Shown here one piece after another: positions 37,283-46,399 of a stretch of 64,000 nucleotides of DNA; within the stretch, counting starts at the first letter, position 1, and the number at the start of each line of letters is the position of its first letter. The notes beneath the pieces were generated by a model. It did no database searches and was not told where the DNA came from. It saw nothing but the letters and a program-made list of their open reading frames with translations. The translations under genes and the position numbers were made by a program. This DNA comes from Desulfofundulus thermosubterraneus DSM 16057 (GTDB lineage: Bacteria > Bacillota > Desulfotomaculia > Desulfotomaculales > Desulfovirgulaceae): positions 19,910 to 83,909 of the forward strand of contig NZ_FQZM01000014.1 of NCBI RefSeq assembly GCF_900142025.1, read 5' to 3'.

Positions 37283-39259
37283 TTATTTCGCAAACGAAAG
37301 TTTTCCCTGCAGGGCGAGGTGGAGGAGGATAAACATGGCGTGGGACCAGCCCAGAGGTATTACCCAGGCCGGCCCCCCCCGTTCCTTGTCCACTTGTTCA
37401 GGCAAAAGGCCGGTGGGGCCGGCATTATCCAGTGCCCAGCGGTAAAGGGCGCGGGCAGTATCCTGTTCGCCCCGCAGGGCGTGGACGATTCCCAACCAGA
37501 GGGTGGTTAATACCCAGGGGTTTCCGCCGCGGTAACCGTCCCATTCATAGCGATGAATGCCCCCTACCCGGTTGTTGCCCAGTACCCGGGCTATACTTTT
37601 TATGGTTTCATCCATTAAGGGATGTTCGGGTTCGAGGACCCCAAAGGGGAACACCAGGCCTAGAACGGCGGAGTCAATGCGGGTGTCCTTTTCTACCCAG
37701 TAAATTTCATACAATCCCGAGGGTTCCTTGTCCTTCCAGGCCTGTTCGCCCCGGTCCAGAGCACACTGGTAATCGTAGCAGCTAACCCGGCGGTTGATCC
37801 CCCGCAGGAAGCACTGCCGGTCGGGATTCCAAAGGTGGGTGAGAATGGATTTCCGTACGGTTTCCGCTGCCTCGTTCCATTTTTTTGCTTTTTCGGGTGC
37901 GCCTGTGCTTTTGGCCAGGGCCGCTGCGCCTGTCAGTCCCCCGTAGATTGCTGCCGCCGCGTAGGTGCTCTGGATGAAATTGTCTTCCCATAGATCCAGT
38001 CCCGGTTCGGGCAACCCGTTTGGGGAAAGGTGTTTCACCAGGTAAGCAGCACCTAAAAAAGTTGAAGGCCATATTTTTTGCAAGAATTCCCTGTCCCCGG
38101 TCAGTTTGAAGTGGTGGTGGTAACCCCACAAAACCGCGCCTACCTGGTCGATTTGTTTTCCCCAGGTGGGAGCCCAAAAGCCATTGGTAAAGTAGCGCTG
38201 CTGCCAGCTTCCATCGGAATCCTGCACCCGGGCGGCGAAAAGGTAAAAATCCCGAGCCTCCCGGTGATAGCCGGCCTCGTCCAGGGCCAGGGCTGTGTAC
38301 ATACCGTCCCGGGGCCAGCAATAGCCGTATCCGCCGCAGCCGGTATAAAAGGGGTCGAATTCGGGGGCCGCAATGCTGCCGCCCGTTTCCCGGTTGGTCA
38401 GGAGTTTTAAAACCATCAGGGACCGGCGAAAAGCGCCGTGTTCTTCCCCCTGTTCACCCGATAGGGGCCGGTGTTCCAACCAGCGTTCCCAAAAACCGGC
38501 CGTTTCTTCCCGCCACTGTTGTCCCGATTTAGCTGAAACCCTGGAGAGCAGCTCAAGAACGGCAGCTTCACTGGACGCGGCGGCCAGGTAAAGGGTCAAT
38601 TCACGGGTTTCCCCGGGCATAACCTCTCCCATTTCCCAGGCCACGGCTCCGGCACCGGCGCGCAGGGTGGAAGAATCACCGTAAAACTCGCCCCGGCTGG
38701 CCGGTCCAAGAGGATCACCGGGGGTGTCCCGGCGGCCGGTATGATACCCCACCAGGGGGTAACCCGGGGCCCTTAAGGCCAGAAAAATGTTGCGGCGGAA
38801 TTGGATTAGCGTCTGGTGGGTTAACTCGAGGTACATGGTATCGTAAAGAGCTGATTCGTCAATGAGAAAGGTGCAGTAGACCACTAAATTAAGAGTGCGT
38901 GCCCGGTCGGAAAGATTGGTCATCCGGTACTGGCGGGCAAGGACATCTTCTTCGGGTAGAATAAAGTCGGCCTGTTCCACTAAAAGGGCCACGTCGTCCC
39001 GGCGCCTGCAGGTAAGAACCACGGGAGTTTCGTTCAGGTAATGCTGTTCGCCGTGCCAGGGGGACTCATGCAGCCACCAGACCCCTTCCGGGGTGGGGGC
39101 GGTTTGGCGGATACCTACGATAAACTGGCCGAGATGCTGTGCCTGGTCAATGTGCGGCCAGAACAGACGGTAAAGCTCCCCGGTATTTTTAATGGTAGCC
39201 AGCATGCGGCCGTTGCCAATGACGGCGCCGGGGAGGAGGGGTAATAGCTTGCGACGCAT
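37283..39259 (-). CDS. Glycoside hydrolase family 15 (glucoamylase-type)
   Basis: 658 residues. An N-terminal beta-sandwich (1-270) precedes an (alpha/alpha)6 barrel. The barrel has YCWPRDGMYTALAL and the catalytic-type glutamate near TGLLPEQVD. No signal peptide, so it acts on cytoplasmic alpha-glucans such as glycogen or trehalose. ATG at 39259, preceded by GGAGGTT. The exact substrate cannot be told from sequence. Confidence 0.88.
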   Translation of the reverse strand: MRRKLLPLLPGAVIGNGRMLATIKNTGELYRLFWPHIDQAQHLGQFIVGIRQTAPTPEGVWWLHESPWHGEQHYLNETPVVLTCRRRDDVALLVEQADFILPEEDVLARQYRMTNLSDRARTLNLVVYCTFLIDESALYDTMYLELTHQTLIQFRRNIFLALRAPGYPLVGYHTGRRDTPGDPLGPASRGEFYGDSSTLRAGAGAVAWEMGEVMPGETRELTLYLAAASSEAAVLELLSRVSAKSGQQWREETAGFWERWLEHRPLSGEQGEEHGAFRRSLMVLKLLTNRETGGSIAAPEFDPFYTGCGGYGYCWPRDGMYTALALDEAGYHREARDFYLFAARVQDSDGSWQQRYFTNGFWAPTWGKQIDQVGAVLWGYHHHFKLTGDREFLQKIWPSTFLGAAYLVKHLSPNGLPEPGLDLWEDNFIQSTYAAAAIYGGLTGAAALAKSTGAPEKAKKWNEAAETVRKSILTHLWNPDRQCFLRGINRRVSCYDYQCALDRGEQAWKDKEPSGLYEIYWVEKDTRIDSAVLGLVFPFGVLEPEHPLMDETIKSIARVLGNNRVGGIHRYEWDGYRGGNPWVLTTLWLGIVHALRGEQDTARALYRWALDNAGPTGLLPEQVDKERGGPAWVIPLGWSHAMFILLHLALQGKLSFAK

Positions 39260-39454
39260 GGAATAACCTCCGCAAAATATTTTACTGCGCTGGATTACAG
39301 GGCTTCAAATACTGCCATAAAAGTGTAGGGTGTTCTCTTCTATTTTCGTCCTTGTACTGGCAGGCCTGAAGGTAGCAGGAAAACTATTGCAAAGGGCATA
39401 AGGCGGGGTCTTCCCCCGATATTTATAGTTTACCGGTCCGTCCTGCGCCTGACA

Positions 39455-39481
39455 ACGAAAAATCCCGGTATTTTAGCCGGG
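39455..39481 (-). terminator. Terminator between hydrogenase and GH15 genes
   Basis: On the minus strand CCCGG and CCGGG pair around CTAAAATA and are followed by ATTTTTCG. It ends the hydrogenase transcript. Confidence 0.7.
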
Positions 39482-39526
39482 TGTTATGGAAGTCAGGTTT
39501 TATGCCCGGGATGACCCCTTTACTCT

Positions 39527-41353
39527 CTAATGCAACAGGCGGTGATTGGTTCTTTCCCGGGGAGTATAACGGGTGTGCAGAATCTCTTTGGCCTTTTCGC
39601 TCAATGGGTGACCGAGAAATTCCCGGTAAATCTGTTGTACCGCCGGGTTTTCGTGGGCGCGGCGAAGCTTTTTATTTAAATCTATTTTATACAAAGCCTG
39701 GGCCCTTTGCATGCGTCGCTCCACCATGTTTGTTTCCCGTCGGTTAAGGCGTCCCCAAATGGGCTGGCCGCCTCCGCCCACGCATCCTCCCGGGCAGGCC
39801 ATGATCTCGATAAAATGAAATTTTTCCCCCCTCTTAATCCGCTCCAGCAGGCGGCGGGCGTTCCTGGTGCCATGGGCCACGGCCAGGCGCAGGGTTTGGT
39901 TCTTTAGTTTAAGCCGTGCTTCCTTGATGCCACGCAGGCCGCGAAATTCCCGGAATTCCAGCCGGGTGGGCAAATCCTTGCCCTCCACCAGGGCATAGGC
40001 GGTGCGTATGGCTGCTTCCATGACTCCCCCGGTGGTGGCAAAAATAACGCCGGCTCCGGTGGACAACCCCAGGGGCTGGTCGAATTCTTCAACTGCCAGT
40101 TCATCAAACCGGATGCCCGCCTGGCGGATCATCCGGGCCAATTCCCTGGTGGTCAAAACGTAATCCACATCCCTTAAACCCCGGGTAACCAGTTCGGGAC
40201 GGGCGGCTTCAAATTTTTTAGCCGTACAGGGCATTACCGCCACGACCACCATCTTTTTGGGATCCAGGCCTTCTTTTTCCGCATAATAGGTCTTGGCCAG
40301 GGCGCCAAACATTTCCATAGGGGATTTACAGGTGCTCAGGTTGTCCACAAATTCGGGATAGAAATGTTCGCAGAATTTCACCCATCCCGGGCTGCAGGAA
40401 GAGATCAGGGGCAGTTTGCCGTGCCCTTTCAGCCGCTCCAGCAGTTCGTGGGCTTCTTCCACAATGGTCAGGTCTGCGGCCAGTTCGGTGGTAAAGACCC
40501 GGTCAAAACCCAGGCGCCGCAGGGCGGCGGCCAATTTGCCCCGCACTACCGTTCCCGCTCCCAGGCCAAAGGCTTCTCCCAGAGTGACCTGGATGGCCGG
40601 GGCGGTCTGTACCACCACAAATTGATCAGGGTCCTCGATAGCCCGCCACACCTCGTCGATGTATTCCCTTTCGGTGAGGGCGCCGGTGGGGCAAACCATT
40701 ACACACTGACCGCAGCTAATACAGTTTACCTCGCCCAGATCCTTGTTGAAGGGTGGGCCGATAACCAAATCAAAACCCCGGTTGCGCGGGCCCAGGACGC
40801 CGACACCCTGTATCTCCCGGCAGACTGCCTCGCAGCGGCGGCACCTGATGCATTTGTTGTAGTCCCTGATAATAAAGGGATTTTTATTGGCTATGGGATA
40901 GCGGCGTCGTTCTCCGGTAACCCTTACCCTGCGGATACCCATTTCATCGGCCAGACGCTGCAGCTCACAGTTGAGATTGCGTACACAGGTGGGGCATTCT
41001 CCTCCGTGTTCTGAGAGCAACAGCTCCACCACCCTTTTCCGGGCCCGCCTGGCCCGGGGGCTGTGGGTGTATACCTTAATGCCTTGGCTGGCCGGGTAAA
41101 CGCAGGAAGCCTGTAAAGCCCTTCTGCCGTTGGCTTCCACTTCCACCAGGCAGACCCGGCATATGCCTGCTTCGTGGACACCCGGCAGGTAGCAAAGGCT
41201 GGGGATATCGATACCTTCGGAGCGGCAGATCTCCAGCAAATTCATCCCCTTGGGTACTTCCACCGGCCGGTCGTTAATCCAGATTCTGACCTTTTCCTCC
41301 TCCGGCTGGGGGACGGGTTCGCAATGACCGGCGGGTATTGGGGCTGTTTCCAC
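39527..41353 (-). CDS. hydA: [FeFe] hydrogenase, CpI-like modular type
   Basis: 608 residues. Domains in order: plant-type [2Fe-2S] (CYLPGV...CRVC), His-ligated [4Fe-4S] (HGGECPTC), two [4Fe-4S] sites (CIRCRRCEAVC, CISCGQCVMVC) and the H-cluster domain. H-cluster motifs are SSCSPGW, MPCTAKKFE and MACPGGCVGGGG. The first has Ser where many enzymes read TSCCPGW. Monocistronic here: no HydB/HydC subunits are adjacent, so partners are elsewhere or it works alone. No signal peptide; cytoplasmic. Confidence 0.92.
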   Translation of the reverse strand: METAPIPAGHCEPVPQPEEEKVRIWINDRPVEVPKGMNLLEICRSEGIDIPSLCYLPGVHEAGICRVCLVEVEANGRRALQASCVYPASQGIKVYTHSPRARRARKRVVELLLSEHGGECPTCVRNLNCELQRLADEMGIRRVRVTGERRRYPIANKNPFIIRDYNKCIRCRRCEAVCREIQGVGVLGPRNRGFDLVIGPPFNKDLGEVNCISCGQCVMVCPTGALTEREYIDEVWRAIEDPDQFVVVQTAPAIQVTLGEAFGLGAGTVVRGKLAAALRRLGFDRVFTTELAADLTIVEEAHELLERLKGHGKLPLISSCSPGWVKFCEHFYPEFVDNLSTCKSPMEMFGALAKTYYAEKEGLDPKKMVVVAVMPCTAKKFEAARPELVTRGLRDVDYVLTTRELARMIRQAGIRFDELAVEEFDQPLGLSTGAGVIFATTGGVMEAAIRTAYALVEGKDLPTRLEFREFRGLRGIKEARLKLKNQTLRLAVAHGTRNARRLLERIKRGEKFHFIEIMACPGGCVGGGGQPIWGRLNRRETNMVERRMQRAQALYKIDLNKKLRRAHENPAVQQIYREFLGHPLSEKAKEILHTRYTPRERTNHRLLH

Positions 41354-41480
41354 GCATCTTCCCCTCCTTGGTGGTTATGCGGCGGTTTCAATTAACCTTA
41401 GTGTTTAACCGGGGCTGTTTTTTAATGCGTTTCGCATAGTTTGTTTTCCCGGCGTGCAAGCTAAAGGCGAGGTGAATAGC

Positions 41481-41765
41481 ATGCGGCTAAAACAAAACGT
41501 AGGTCCCACGGACCGGCTGGCCCGCATAGTCGGGGGTGCAGCGGTGGCTGTGCTGGCCCGGCCGCCCTTGTTAAAGGCGTTGGGTATTTACTGGGCTTTG
41601 GAGGGATTAGTGGGTTACTGCTTATGGTATGATCTCATGAACATAAGTTCCTTGCCGGAAAAGCGACGGAAGCCGGGGGAGGAAGATTTCCCCATTGCCG
41701 GGGGAGCTACGGATAATGGTGCGGGTATTTTAACGTTTTCACGGGATATGGCGGAATCAGCATAA
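41481..41765 (+). CDS. DUF2892-type small membrane protein
   Basis: 94 residues starting MRLKQNVGPTDRLARIVGGAA, the normal opening of DUF2892 proteins, with two hydrophobic stretches (IVGGAAVAVLAR and ALGIYWALEGLVGYCLWY). ATG at 41481 follows GCGAGGTG. The last third is polar. Function of the family is not known. Confidence 0.75.
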   Translation: MRLKQNVGPTDRLARIVGGAAVAVLARPPLLKALGIYWALEGLVGYCLWYDLMNISSLPEKRRKPGEEDFPIAGGATDNGAGILTFSRDMAESA

Positions 41766-41828
41766 TTACCCCTTGTCTGGAAGAACATTTAGTGTTATAC
41801 TGATTTTGGATAAGGAGGTCTTTTGTAC

Positions 41829-41930
41829 ATGTTGCTGGCGAGCATGATCAACGGCATGACTACCATGACCCGGTCGGGCATGCAAATGCGCGACCTGTTT
41901 GTCATTGCCTTTTTCTCGCCTGCAACCTGA
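41829..41930 (+). CDS. 33-aa Met-rich peptide with strong ribosome site
   Basis: AAGGAGG (41813-41819) is 9 bases before the ATG. The peptide (MLLASMINGMTTMTRSGMQM, then RDLFVIAFFSPAT) has six methionines. A terminator follows at 41966. The strong ribosome site supports translation; I do not recognise the product. It could be a leader peptide or a small functional protein. Confidence 0.5.
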   Translation: MLLASMINGMTTMTRSGMQMRDLFVIAFFSPAT

Positions 41931-41965
41931 TGGTTTGTCCCAAGTTTACTTTAGCTGACAGGACA

Positions 41966-41998
41966 AGGCCACCCGGTTGGGGTGGCCTAAAATTTTTT
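41966..41998 (+). terminator. Terminator after the 33-aa gene
   Basis: AGGCCACC (41966-41973) pairs with GGTGGCCT (41981-41988), then AAAATTTTTT. Confidence 0.8.
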
Positions 41999-42018
41999 AT
42001 CCGGGAGGAGGTGCGGGT

Positions 42019-42141
42019 ATGGCGGCCGAGGGGATTATTTTGGTGCAGTGCCAGGGCCAGTGGCTGGCCTTGGTGGATGGTGTTGTGGTGGCCGTAGGAA
42101 ATAATTTCGATGATGTTTGGAACCGGGCGCTGGTTCACTAA
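42019..42141 (+). CDS. 40-aa conserved-looking small protein
   Basis: Ribosome site GGGAGGAGG is placed well before the ATG. The product begins MAAEGIILVQCQGQWLALVD and ends VWNRALVH. A terminator lies 60 bases past its stop. It looks like a small beta-strand-rich protein; no family recognised. Confidence 0.5.
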   Translation: MAAEGIILVQCQGQWLALVDGVVVAVGNNFDDVWNRALVH

Positions 42142-42200
42142 AAGCCGGTTTATGGTGTCGTTTACTTTATCTTTCTCTATGCACCGGTTAAAACAAATTT

Positions 42201-42226
42201 GGTCCCCGCCGGGGACCGTTTTTTTT
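42201..42226 (+). terminator. Terminator after the 40-aa gene
   Basis: GGTCCCC (42201-42207) pairs with GGGGACC (42211-42217), followed by eight T within 42219-42226. Confidence 0.88.
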
Positions 42227-42524
42227 AAATGCCTGTGATGTAACTTTCTTGCCCGCAGCTGGAGCAACGGTAAGAACCGAAATCCTTTATGGTGCGCTTG
42301 ATATTCCCACAGTGGGGACAACGATAGGTGGTCACCTCAAAGAGGCCGCTTGACAACAGGATATAGGCGGTAATACCTGCCACAACGCCGGTGACTACGG
42401 CGGGTGCCTTCAGAACGACGCCTATCCCGGCCACCAGCAGCATGGCGCCGACAAAATAAAGCAAGCGCAGGAAAACCAGGAGCAGTTCCAGTCCGGGTGT
42501 TTTTATTTCTCCCGGGTGGTACAT
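42225..42524 (-). CDS. Small membrane protein with C-terminal zinc ribbon
   Basis: 99 residues. Two membrane segments (LLLVFLRLLYFVGAMLLVAGIGVVL and TGVVAGITAYILLSSGLF) and a zinc ribbon CPHCGN...CSSCG near the end. Convergent to the small plus-strand genes. No specific family recognised; the ribbon is probably cytoplasmic. Confidence 0.65.
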   Translation of the reverse strand: MYHPGEIKTPGLELLLVFLRLLYFVGAMLLVAGIGVVLKAPAVVTGVVAGITAYILLSSGLFEVTTYRCPHCGNIKRTIKDFGSYRCSSCGQESYITGI

Positions 42525-42559
42525 CTTTCCCCCTCCCCCCTTTAGAACAGGACTTTAAC

Positions 42560-42775
42560 ATGATTTATTTCGAGTGGGAAGAAAAAAATCCTCCTCCGGG
42601 GGACAAAATTTGCTTAACTCCTCAGTTTGAATTGCTGCTTGGAATTAAGCGGTGTGTCTGGCAGGAAATCCTCGAAGAGAAGCGAAGTCTACATTTAATG
42701 AAGGAAAGTTACTTGCCCTCCTTGATTTTTCACCGCAACGTTCCGAAAGATATATTAAGCAAATATTTTGTTTAG
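42560..42775 (+). CDS. Possible 71-aa protein before the fapA-like gene
   Basis: Reads MIYFEWEEKNPPPGDKICL at the start and has a plausible amino-acid mix, but only a weak ribosome site (AGGAC). It ends 22 bases before the next gene. No family recognised; could be spurious. Confidence 0.3.
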   Translation: MIYFEWEEKNPPPGDKICLTPQFELLLGIKRCVWQEILEEKRSLHLMKESYLPSLIFHRNVPKDILSKYFV

Positions 42776-42797
42776 CGGCATTGGGGGGGAGGGAATA

Positions 42798-44288
42798 ATG
42801 GTCGATGAGTACCTGAAAATAGCCATTAGCGAGGATAAAATGAAAGCTTATGTTTCTGCTCCGGGGGAAGTTGCCGTTCTGGATCCGGAATCGGTTTATA
42901 AGGCGCTGCAGGCGGCAGGAGTGGTTTTTGGAATTAAAGATGATGCGGTAATCTCGTTTGCCGCGAGCCCCCAATCAGAGCCGCTGCTGGTGGCGGAAGG
43001 GGAGCCGCCGCAACCGGGTGTGGATGAGCGGCTGGAGGTGCTTTTTGACGATGGAACGCTTTTCGAAAGGGCTGTGGATGAGGGAAAGCGCGTTGATTTC
43101 CGGGAAACCAGTACCATTGTCTCTGTGGAAGCCGGGGCCTTGCTGGCGGTAAAGCACCCCCCACAGCCCGGATTGCCCGGCAGGGCCGTGACCGGTGAGG
43201 ATCTCCCTCCCCTGCCGCCACGGCTGTTGGAGCTGCGGGCGGGGAAAGGGGTGGAACTAAAGGAAAATGGTACCCGGGTGGTGGCCCTGGTTAACGGGCG
43301 GCCCTGGTATAAACAGGCCGGGAACACTTATGTTTTTAATGTTGACCCCCTGCTGGTTCACAAAGGGGATGTATGCATTAAAAGCGGTAACATCAGGTTT
43401 AAAGGGGACTTGAAAATTCTGGGCAATGTCTGCGAGGCCATGAAAGTTCAGGCTACCGGCTGTGTAGAAATCACCGGACTGGTGACCCGGGCTACGGTGA
43501 TCAGCGGAGGCAAGTTGCAGGTACACCGGGGGGTGATCGGCAGTAAACTGCGAGCCGGCAGCGGTTTTCCCGGGGCCAAAAAGCTTTCCTTCATGCTCCG
43601 GGACATTCAATCCAACCTGGACCTTCTCAAGCAGGCCCTGGAGCAGTTAAAGCGGCACCAGGGAAACAATTTAGACCGGGTAGACTTCGGGCGGGTCCTT
43701 ATGACCCTGATGGATACAAAATTCAAAAACTTGCGTTCCCTGGTGAAAAACACCCTGCGGGAAATTGCCGCCATCAGGGCAGAGGTGCCCGGTGAAGTGG
43801 CCAGATGCGGCCGTTCCTTAAACTGCCTAGTTGGGCTGAATCCCCTGACGGTAAAAAGTTTTGGCGATGTAATCAAGGATGTGGAATCTGCCGCTGTCCT
43901 GCTGCAGGAGACTGCTGAAAACCCGGCCGATGTGGTGGTCCCTTCGGCCATGAGTTCTACCATCCAGAGCTCCGGCAGCGTTTATGTGACCCGGCGGGGG
44001 TGTGTCAATACCACCATTAATGCCGGGCAGGATGTGGTGGTTAAAGGTTCTTTCAAGGGCGGGGAGATCTTTTGTGAGGGCAACGCCCAGGTAGAGGAAT
44101 TGGGCAGCGCCCTGGGGGCACCACCGGTGGTCCGGGTGGGGGCGGCTGGAGTAATCAGAGTAAAGCGGGCCTTCCCGGGATCCGTGGTGCAGGTGGGGCA
44201 GCGCCGCATGGTTCTTACGCAGGAAATGGGCTCTTTTAAAGCCCTTCTCAATAAAGAGGGAGAACTGGATATCATCCCGGGGAATTAA
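42798..44288 (+). CDS. FapA-family (DUF342) protein
   Basis: 496 residues. A beta-helix-forming region around 170-260 and 390-460 (SGNIRFKGDLKILGNV, GQDVVVKGSFKGGEIF) flanks a coiled-coil segment (about 275-345). Proteins of this family are linked to polar or surface-related functions, but no exact role is fixed. ATG 42798 follows GGGGGGAGGG. Next gene begins within 20 bases. Confidence 0.8.
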   Translation: MVDEYLKIAISEDKMKAYVSAPGEVAVLDPESVYKALQAAGVVFGIKDDAVISFAASPQSEPLLVAEGEPPQPGVDERLEVLFDDGTLFERAVDEGKRVDFRETSTIVSVEAGALLAVKHPPQPGLPGRAVTGEDLPPLPPRLLELRAGKGVELKENGTRVVALVNGRPWYKQAGNTYVFNVDPLLVHKGDVCIKSGNIRFKGDLKILGNVCEAMKVQATGCVEITGLVTRATVISGGKLQVHRGVIGSKLRAGSGFPGAKKLSFMLRDIQSNLDLLKQALEQLKRHQGNNLDRVDFGRVLMTLMDTKFKNLRSLVKNTLREIAAIRAEVPGEVARCGRSLNCLVGLNPLTVKSFGDVIKDVESAAVLLQETAENPADVVVPSAMSSTIQSSGSVYVTRRGCVNTTINAGQDVVVKGSFKGGEIFCEGNAQVEELGSALGAPPVVRVGAAGVIRVKRAFPGSVVQVGQRRMVLTQEMGSFKALLNKEGELDIIPGN

Positions 44289-44305
44289 TGCAGTCAGGGA
44301 AGGTG

Positions 44306-44836
44306 ATGGTTTTGCGCGAGGCTATGCTAATGGTTGCCCAATTGATGGCCCTATCGGCCCGGACCGCTCCCAAGGGGCTGGGTCAGGATTATGTAGGCAT
44401 CCGGGTACTGTCGGGAGAAGAGCTCTCCCAGCTGGCCGATGAAATGGAACGCTTTGGAAAGGAACGGGGCAAGGTTAATTTCGACCGCGATGCCGATAAC
44501 GTACGCCGGTCGGATGCGGTAGTACTTATTTCCCTCACGGAAAATAAGCCTTTAGGCCTAAATTGCGGGGCCTGCGGTTACAGCCGGTGTGAGGATTTAC
44601 AAAGCCGAGAAGGGCCGGAGTTTCCAGGACCCCTGTGCGCCTGGCGTCTTTTAGATGTGGGTATTGCCCTGGGATCGGCGGTCAAAACGGCCAGCCTCTT
44701 TAACGCCGATAACCGGATCATGTACCGGGTGGGTACGGTTGCCCGCCAGATGGGTTTGCTCCAGGGTCCCATTGTGGTGGGTATTCCTATTTCTGCCACG
44801 GGCAAAAACATTTATTTTGACCGCCCGGTAAAGTAA
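44306..44836 (+). CDS. DUF2148 ferredoxin-like domain protein
   Basis: 176 residues with the cysteine motif CGACGYSRC and further Cys (GPLCAWRL) seen in DUF2148 proteins; it is expected to bind an Fe-S cluster. Start is ATG 44306 behind AGGGAAGG; ATG 44288 or TTG 44312 are alternatives. It follows the FapA-like gene closely and is probably co-transcribed. Function unknown. Confidence 0.75.
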   Translation: MVLREAMLMVAQLMALSARTAPKGLGQDYVGIRVLSGEELSQLADEMERFGKERGKVNFDRDADNVRRSDAVVLISLTENKPLGLNCGACGYSRCEDLQSREGPEFPGPLCAWRLLDVGIALGSAVKTASLFNADNRIMYRVGTVARQMGLLQGPIVVGIPISATGKNIYFDRPVK

Positions 44837-44920
44837 TACCGGTAATTTTGATTTCAGATTCATGGCAGGAAAAATACCCGGGCACGTCGAATTAATACCT
44901 GCATCAACAGGAAAATATTA

Positions 44921-45192
44921 AACATCAGCAGGTGCCCCCGTTTTTAACCGGGGGAGAATAGGGAATCAGGTGAAAATCCTGAGCGGTCCCGCCACTGTGA
45001 TCGGGGAGCAACCTCCAATGTTATAAGCCACTGGCATGGCACTCTCTGGTGAGCTGATACATACAATGGCAATTGTTTTAGCAATGGAATTTAACAGCAT
45101 GGTTTAACCATGTGACTGGTGAGTGCTGGCTGGGAAGGCGGCTGGTTGTGAGGATCCGGAGCCAGGAGACCTGCCTGCTGGTTCTTTCACCG
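44921..45192 (+). ncRNA. Cobalamin riboswitch with an enlarged peripheral stem
   Basis: Core elements are AGGGAATCAGGTGAAAATCC, GCGGTCCCGCCACTGTGAT, GCCACTGG, TGGGAAGG and the B12 box AGCCAGGAGACCTGCC. Between GCCACTGG (45028) and CTGGGAAGG (45130) there are about 95 bases, much more than usual, with pairing stretches inside. It should sense adenosylcobalamin or a related form. The terminator at 45205 completes an off-switch before cobT. Confidence 0.93.
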
Positions 45193-45204
45193 CTGGATGA
45201 TGGT

Positions 45205-45242
45205 AAAGTCCACGGCCTTGATCGGGCTGTGGACTTTTTTAA
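45205..45242 (+). terminator. Terminator of the cobalamin riboswitch
   Basis: AAAGTCCAC pairs with GTGGACTTT around a GGCCTTGATCGGGCT loop part, followed by TTTTTTAATTT. It lies 37 bases before the cobT start. Confidence 0.9.
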
Positions 45243-45278
45243 TTTAACCAAACTTATATACGTGGGAGGTTGATCGTT

Positions 45279-46346
45279 TTGCTGCTGGAAAAAACCATTG
45301 CCGAAGTCGGAACGCTATACCCCGAGCCCATGGCTGAAGCCCAAAAACGGCTGGACAGCCTGATCAAACCCCCTGGCAGCCTGGGGCGGTTGGAGGAGCT
45401 GGCCGTACAACTGGCCGGTATTACCGGTAACCCCCGCCCCGTGGTTGGCGACCGGGTGATTATCATTATGGCCGGGGACCACGGGGTGGTGGCCGAGGGA
45501 GTGAGTGTGGCGCCCCAGGAGATCACCCACCAGCAGATTCCAGCCTTCCTCACGGGGGTAGCCGGAATTGGCGTGCTGGGGCGGCTGGCCGGCGCCCGCC
45601 TGGTAGTGGTAGACGTGGGGGTTGCGGTACCGGTGGATTACCCCGGTGTGTTGAACCGGAAAGTGCGTCCCGGGGCGGGGAACATTGCCCGCGGTCCGGC
45701 CATGACCCGGGAGGAAGCGGTGCGGTCGGTGGAAGTGGGTATCGAGGTGGTCCAGGGGGAGATCGACCGGGGAGCCACTTTGATTGGTCTTGGCGATATG
45801 GGCATCGGAAACACCACTCCCAGCAGTGCCATTGCTGCGGTGCTGGGTGGTTATGCCCCCGAGGAGGTTACCGGGCGGGGCACCCTGGTCAACGATCAGG
45901 TTCTGCGCCAGAAGATAAATGTGGTAGCCAGAGCGCTGGAGGTGAACCGGCCCGATCCCGCTGACGCTTTGGACGTGCTGGCCAAAGTAGGTGGGCTGGA
46001 GATTGGCGGCCTGGCCGGGGTTATTCTGGGGGCGGCCGCCCGGCGGGTGCCGGTGGTCATCGACGGCTTTATTACCACTGCCGCTGCCATGGTGGCGGTT
46101 GCCCTGCAGCCCCGGGTGAAGGAATTTATGATTGCTTCTCATCTTTCCGGTGAGCAGGGCCATCGTTTGATGCTGGAGCACCTGGGGTTGGTACCCATGC
46201 TTTACCTGAATATGCGTTTGGGTGAAGGGACCGGTGCGGCCCTGGCCATGCACCTGGTGGAGGCGGCCTGCCGGGTGATTAACCAGATGGCCAGTTTCAG
46301 CGAGGCGGGCATCGCCGATCTTGATGAAGATAAGATATTAAAGTAA
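45279..46346 (+). CDS. cobT: Nicotinate-nucleotide-dimethylbenzimidazole phosphoribosyltransferase
   Basis: Activates the lower ligand base of cobalamin. 355 residues; KPPGSLGRLEELA, AGDHGVVAEGVS, GDMGIGNTT and the catalytic-type glutamate in MRLGEGTGAALA are present. TTG at 45279 is used since GGGAGG ends 9 bases before it; TTG 45270 touches that site. Controlled by the cobalamin riboswitch. No other cob gene follows: the next item is an intron fragment. Confidence 0.94.
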   Translation: MLLEKTIAEVGTLYPEPMAEAQKRLDSLIKPPGSLGRLEELAVQLAGITGNPRPVVGDRVIIIMAGDHGVVAEGVSVAPQEITHQQIPAFLTGVAGIGVLGRLAGARLVVVDVGVAVPVDYPGVLNRKVRPGAGNIARGPAMTREEAVRSVEVGIEVVQGEIDRGATLIGLGDMGIGNTTPSSAIAAVLGGYAPEEVTGRGTLVNDQVLRQKINVVARALEVNRPDPADALDVLAKVGGLEIGGLAGVILGAAARRVPVVIDGFITTAAAMVAVALQPRVKEFMIASHLSGEQGHRLMLEHLGLVPMLYLNMRLGEGTGAALAMHLVEAACRVINQMASFSEAGIADLDEDKILK

Positions 46347-46399
46347 ACAAAAAAAATGAACAGGGCCCTGAACACCGCCTGCAGGCGGGCTCAGGGCCT

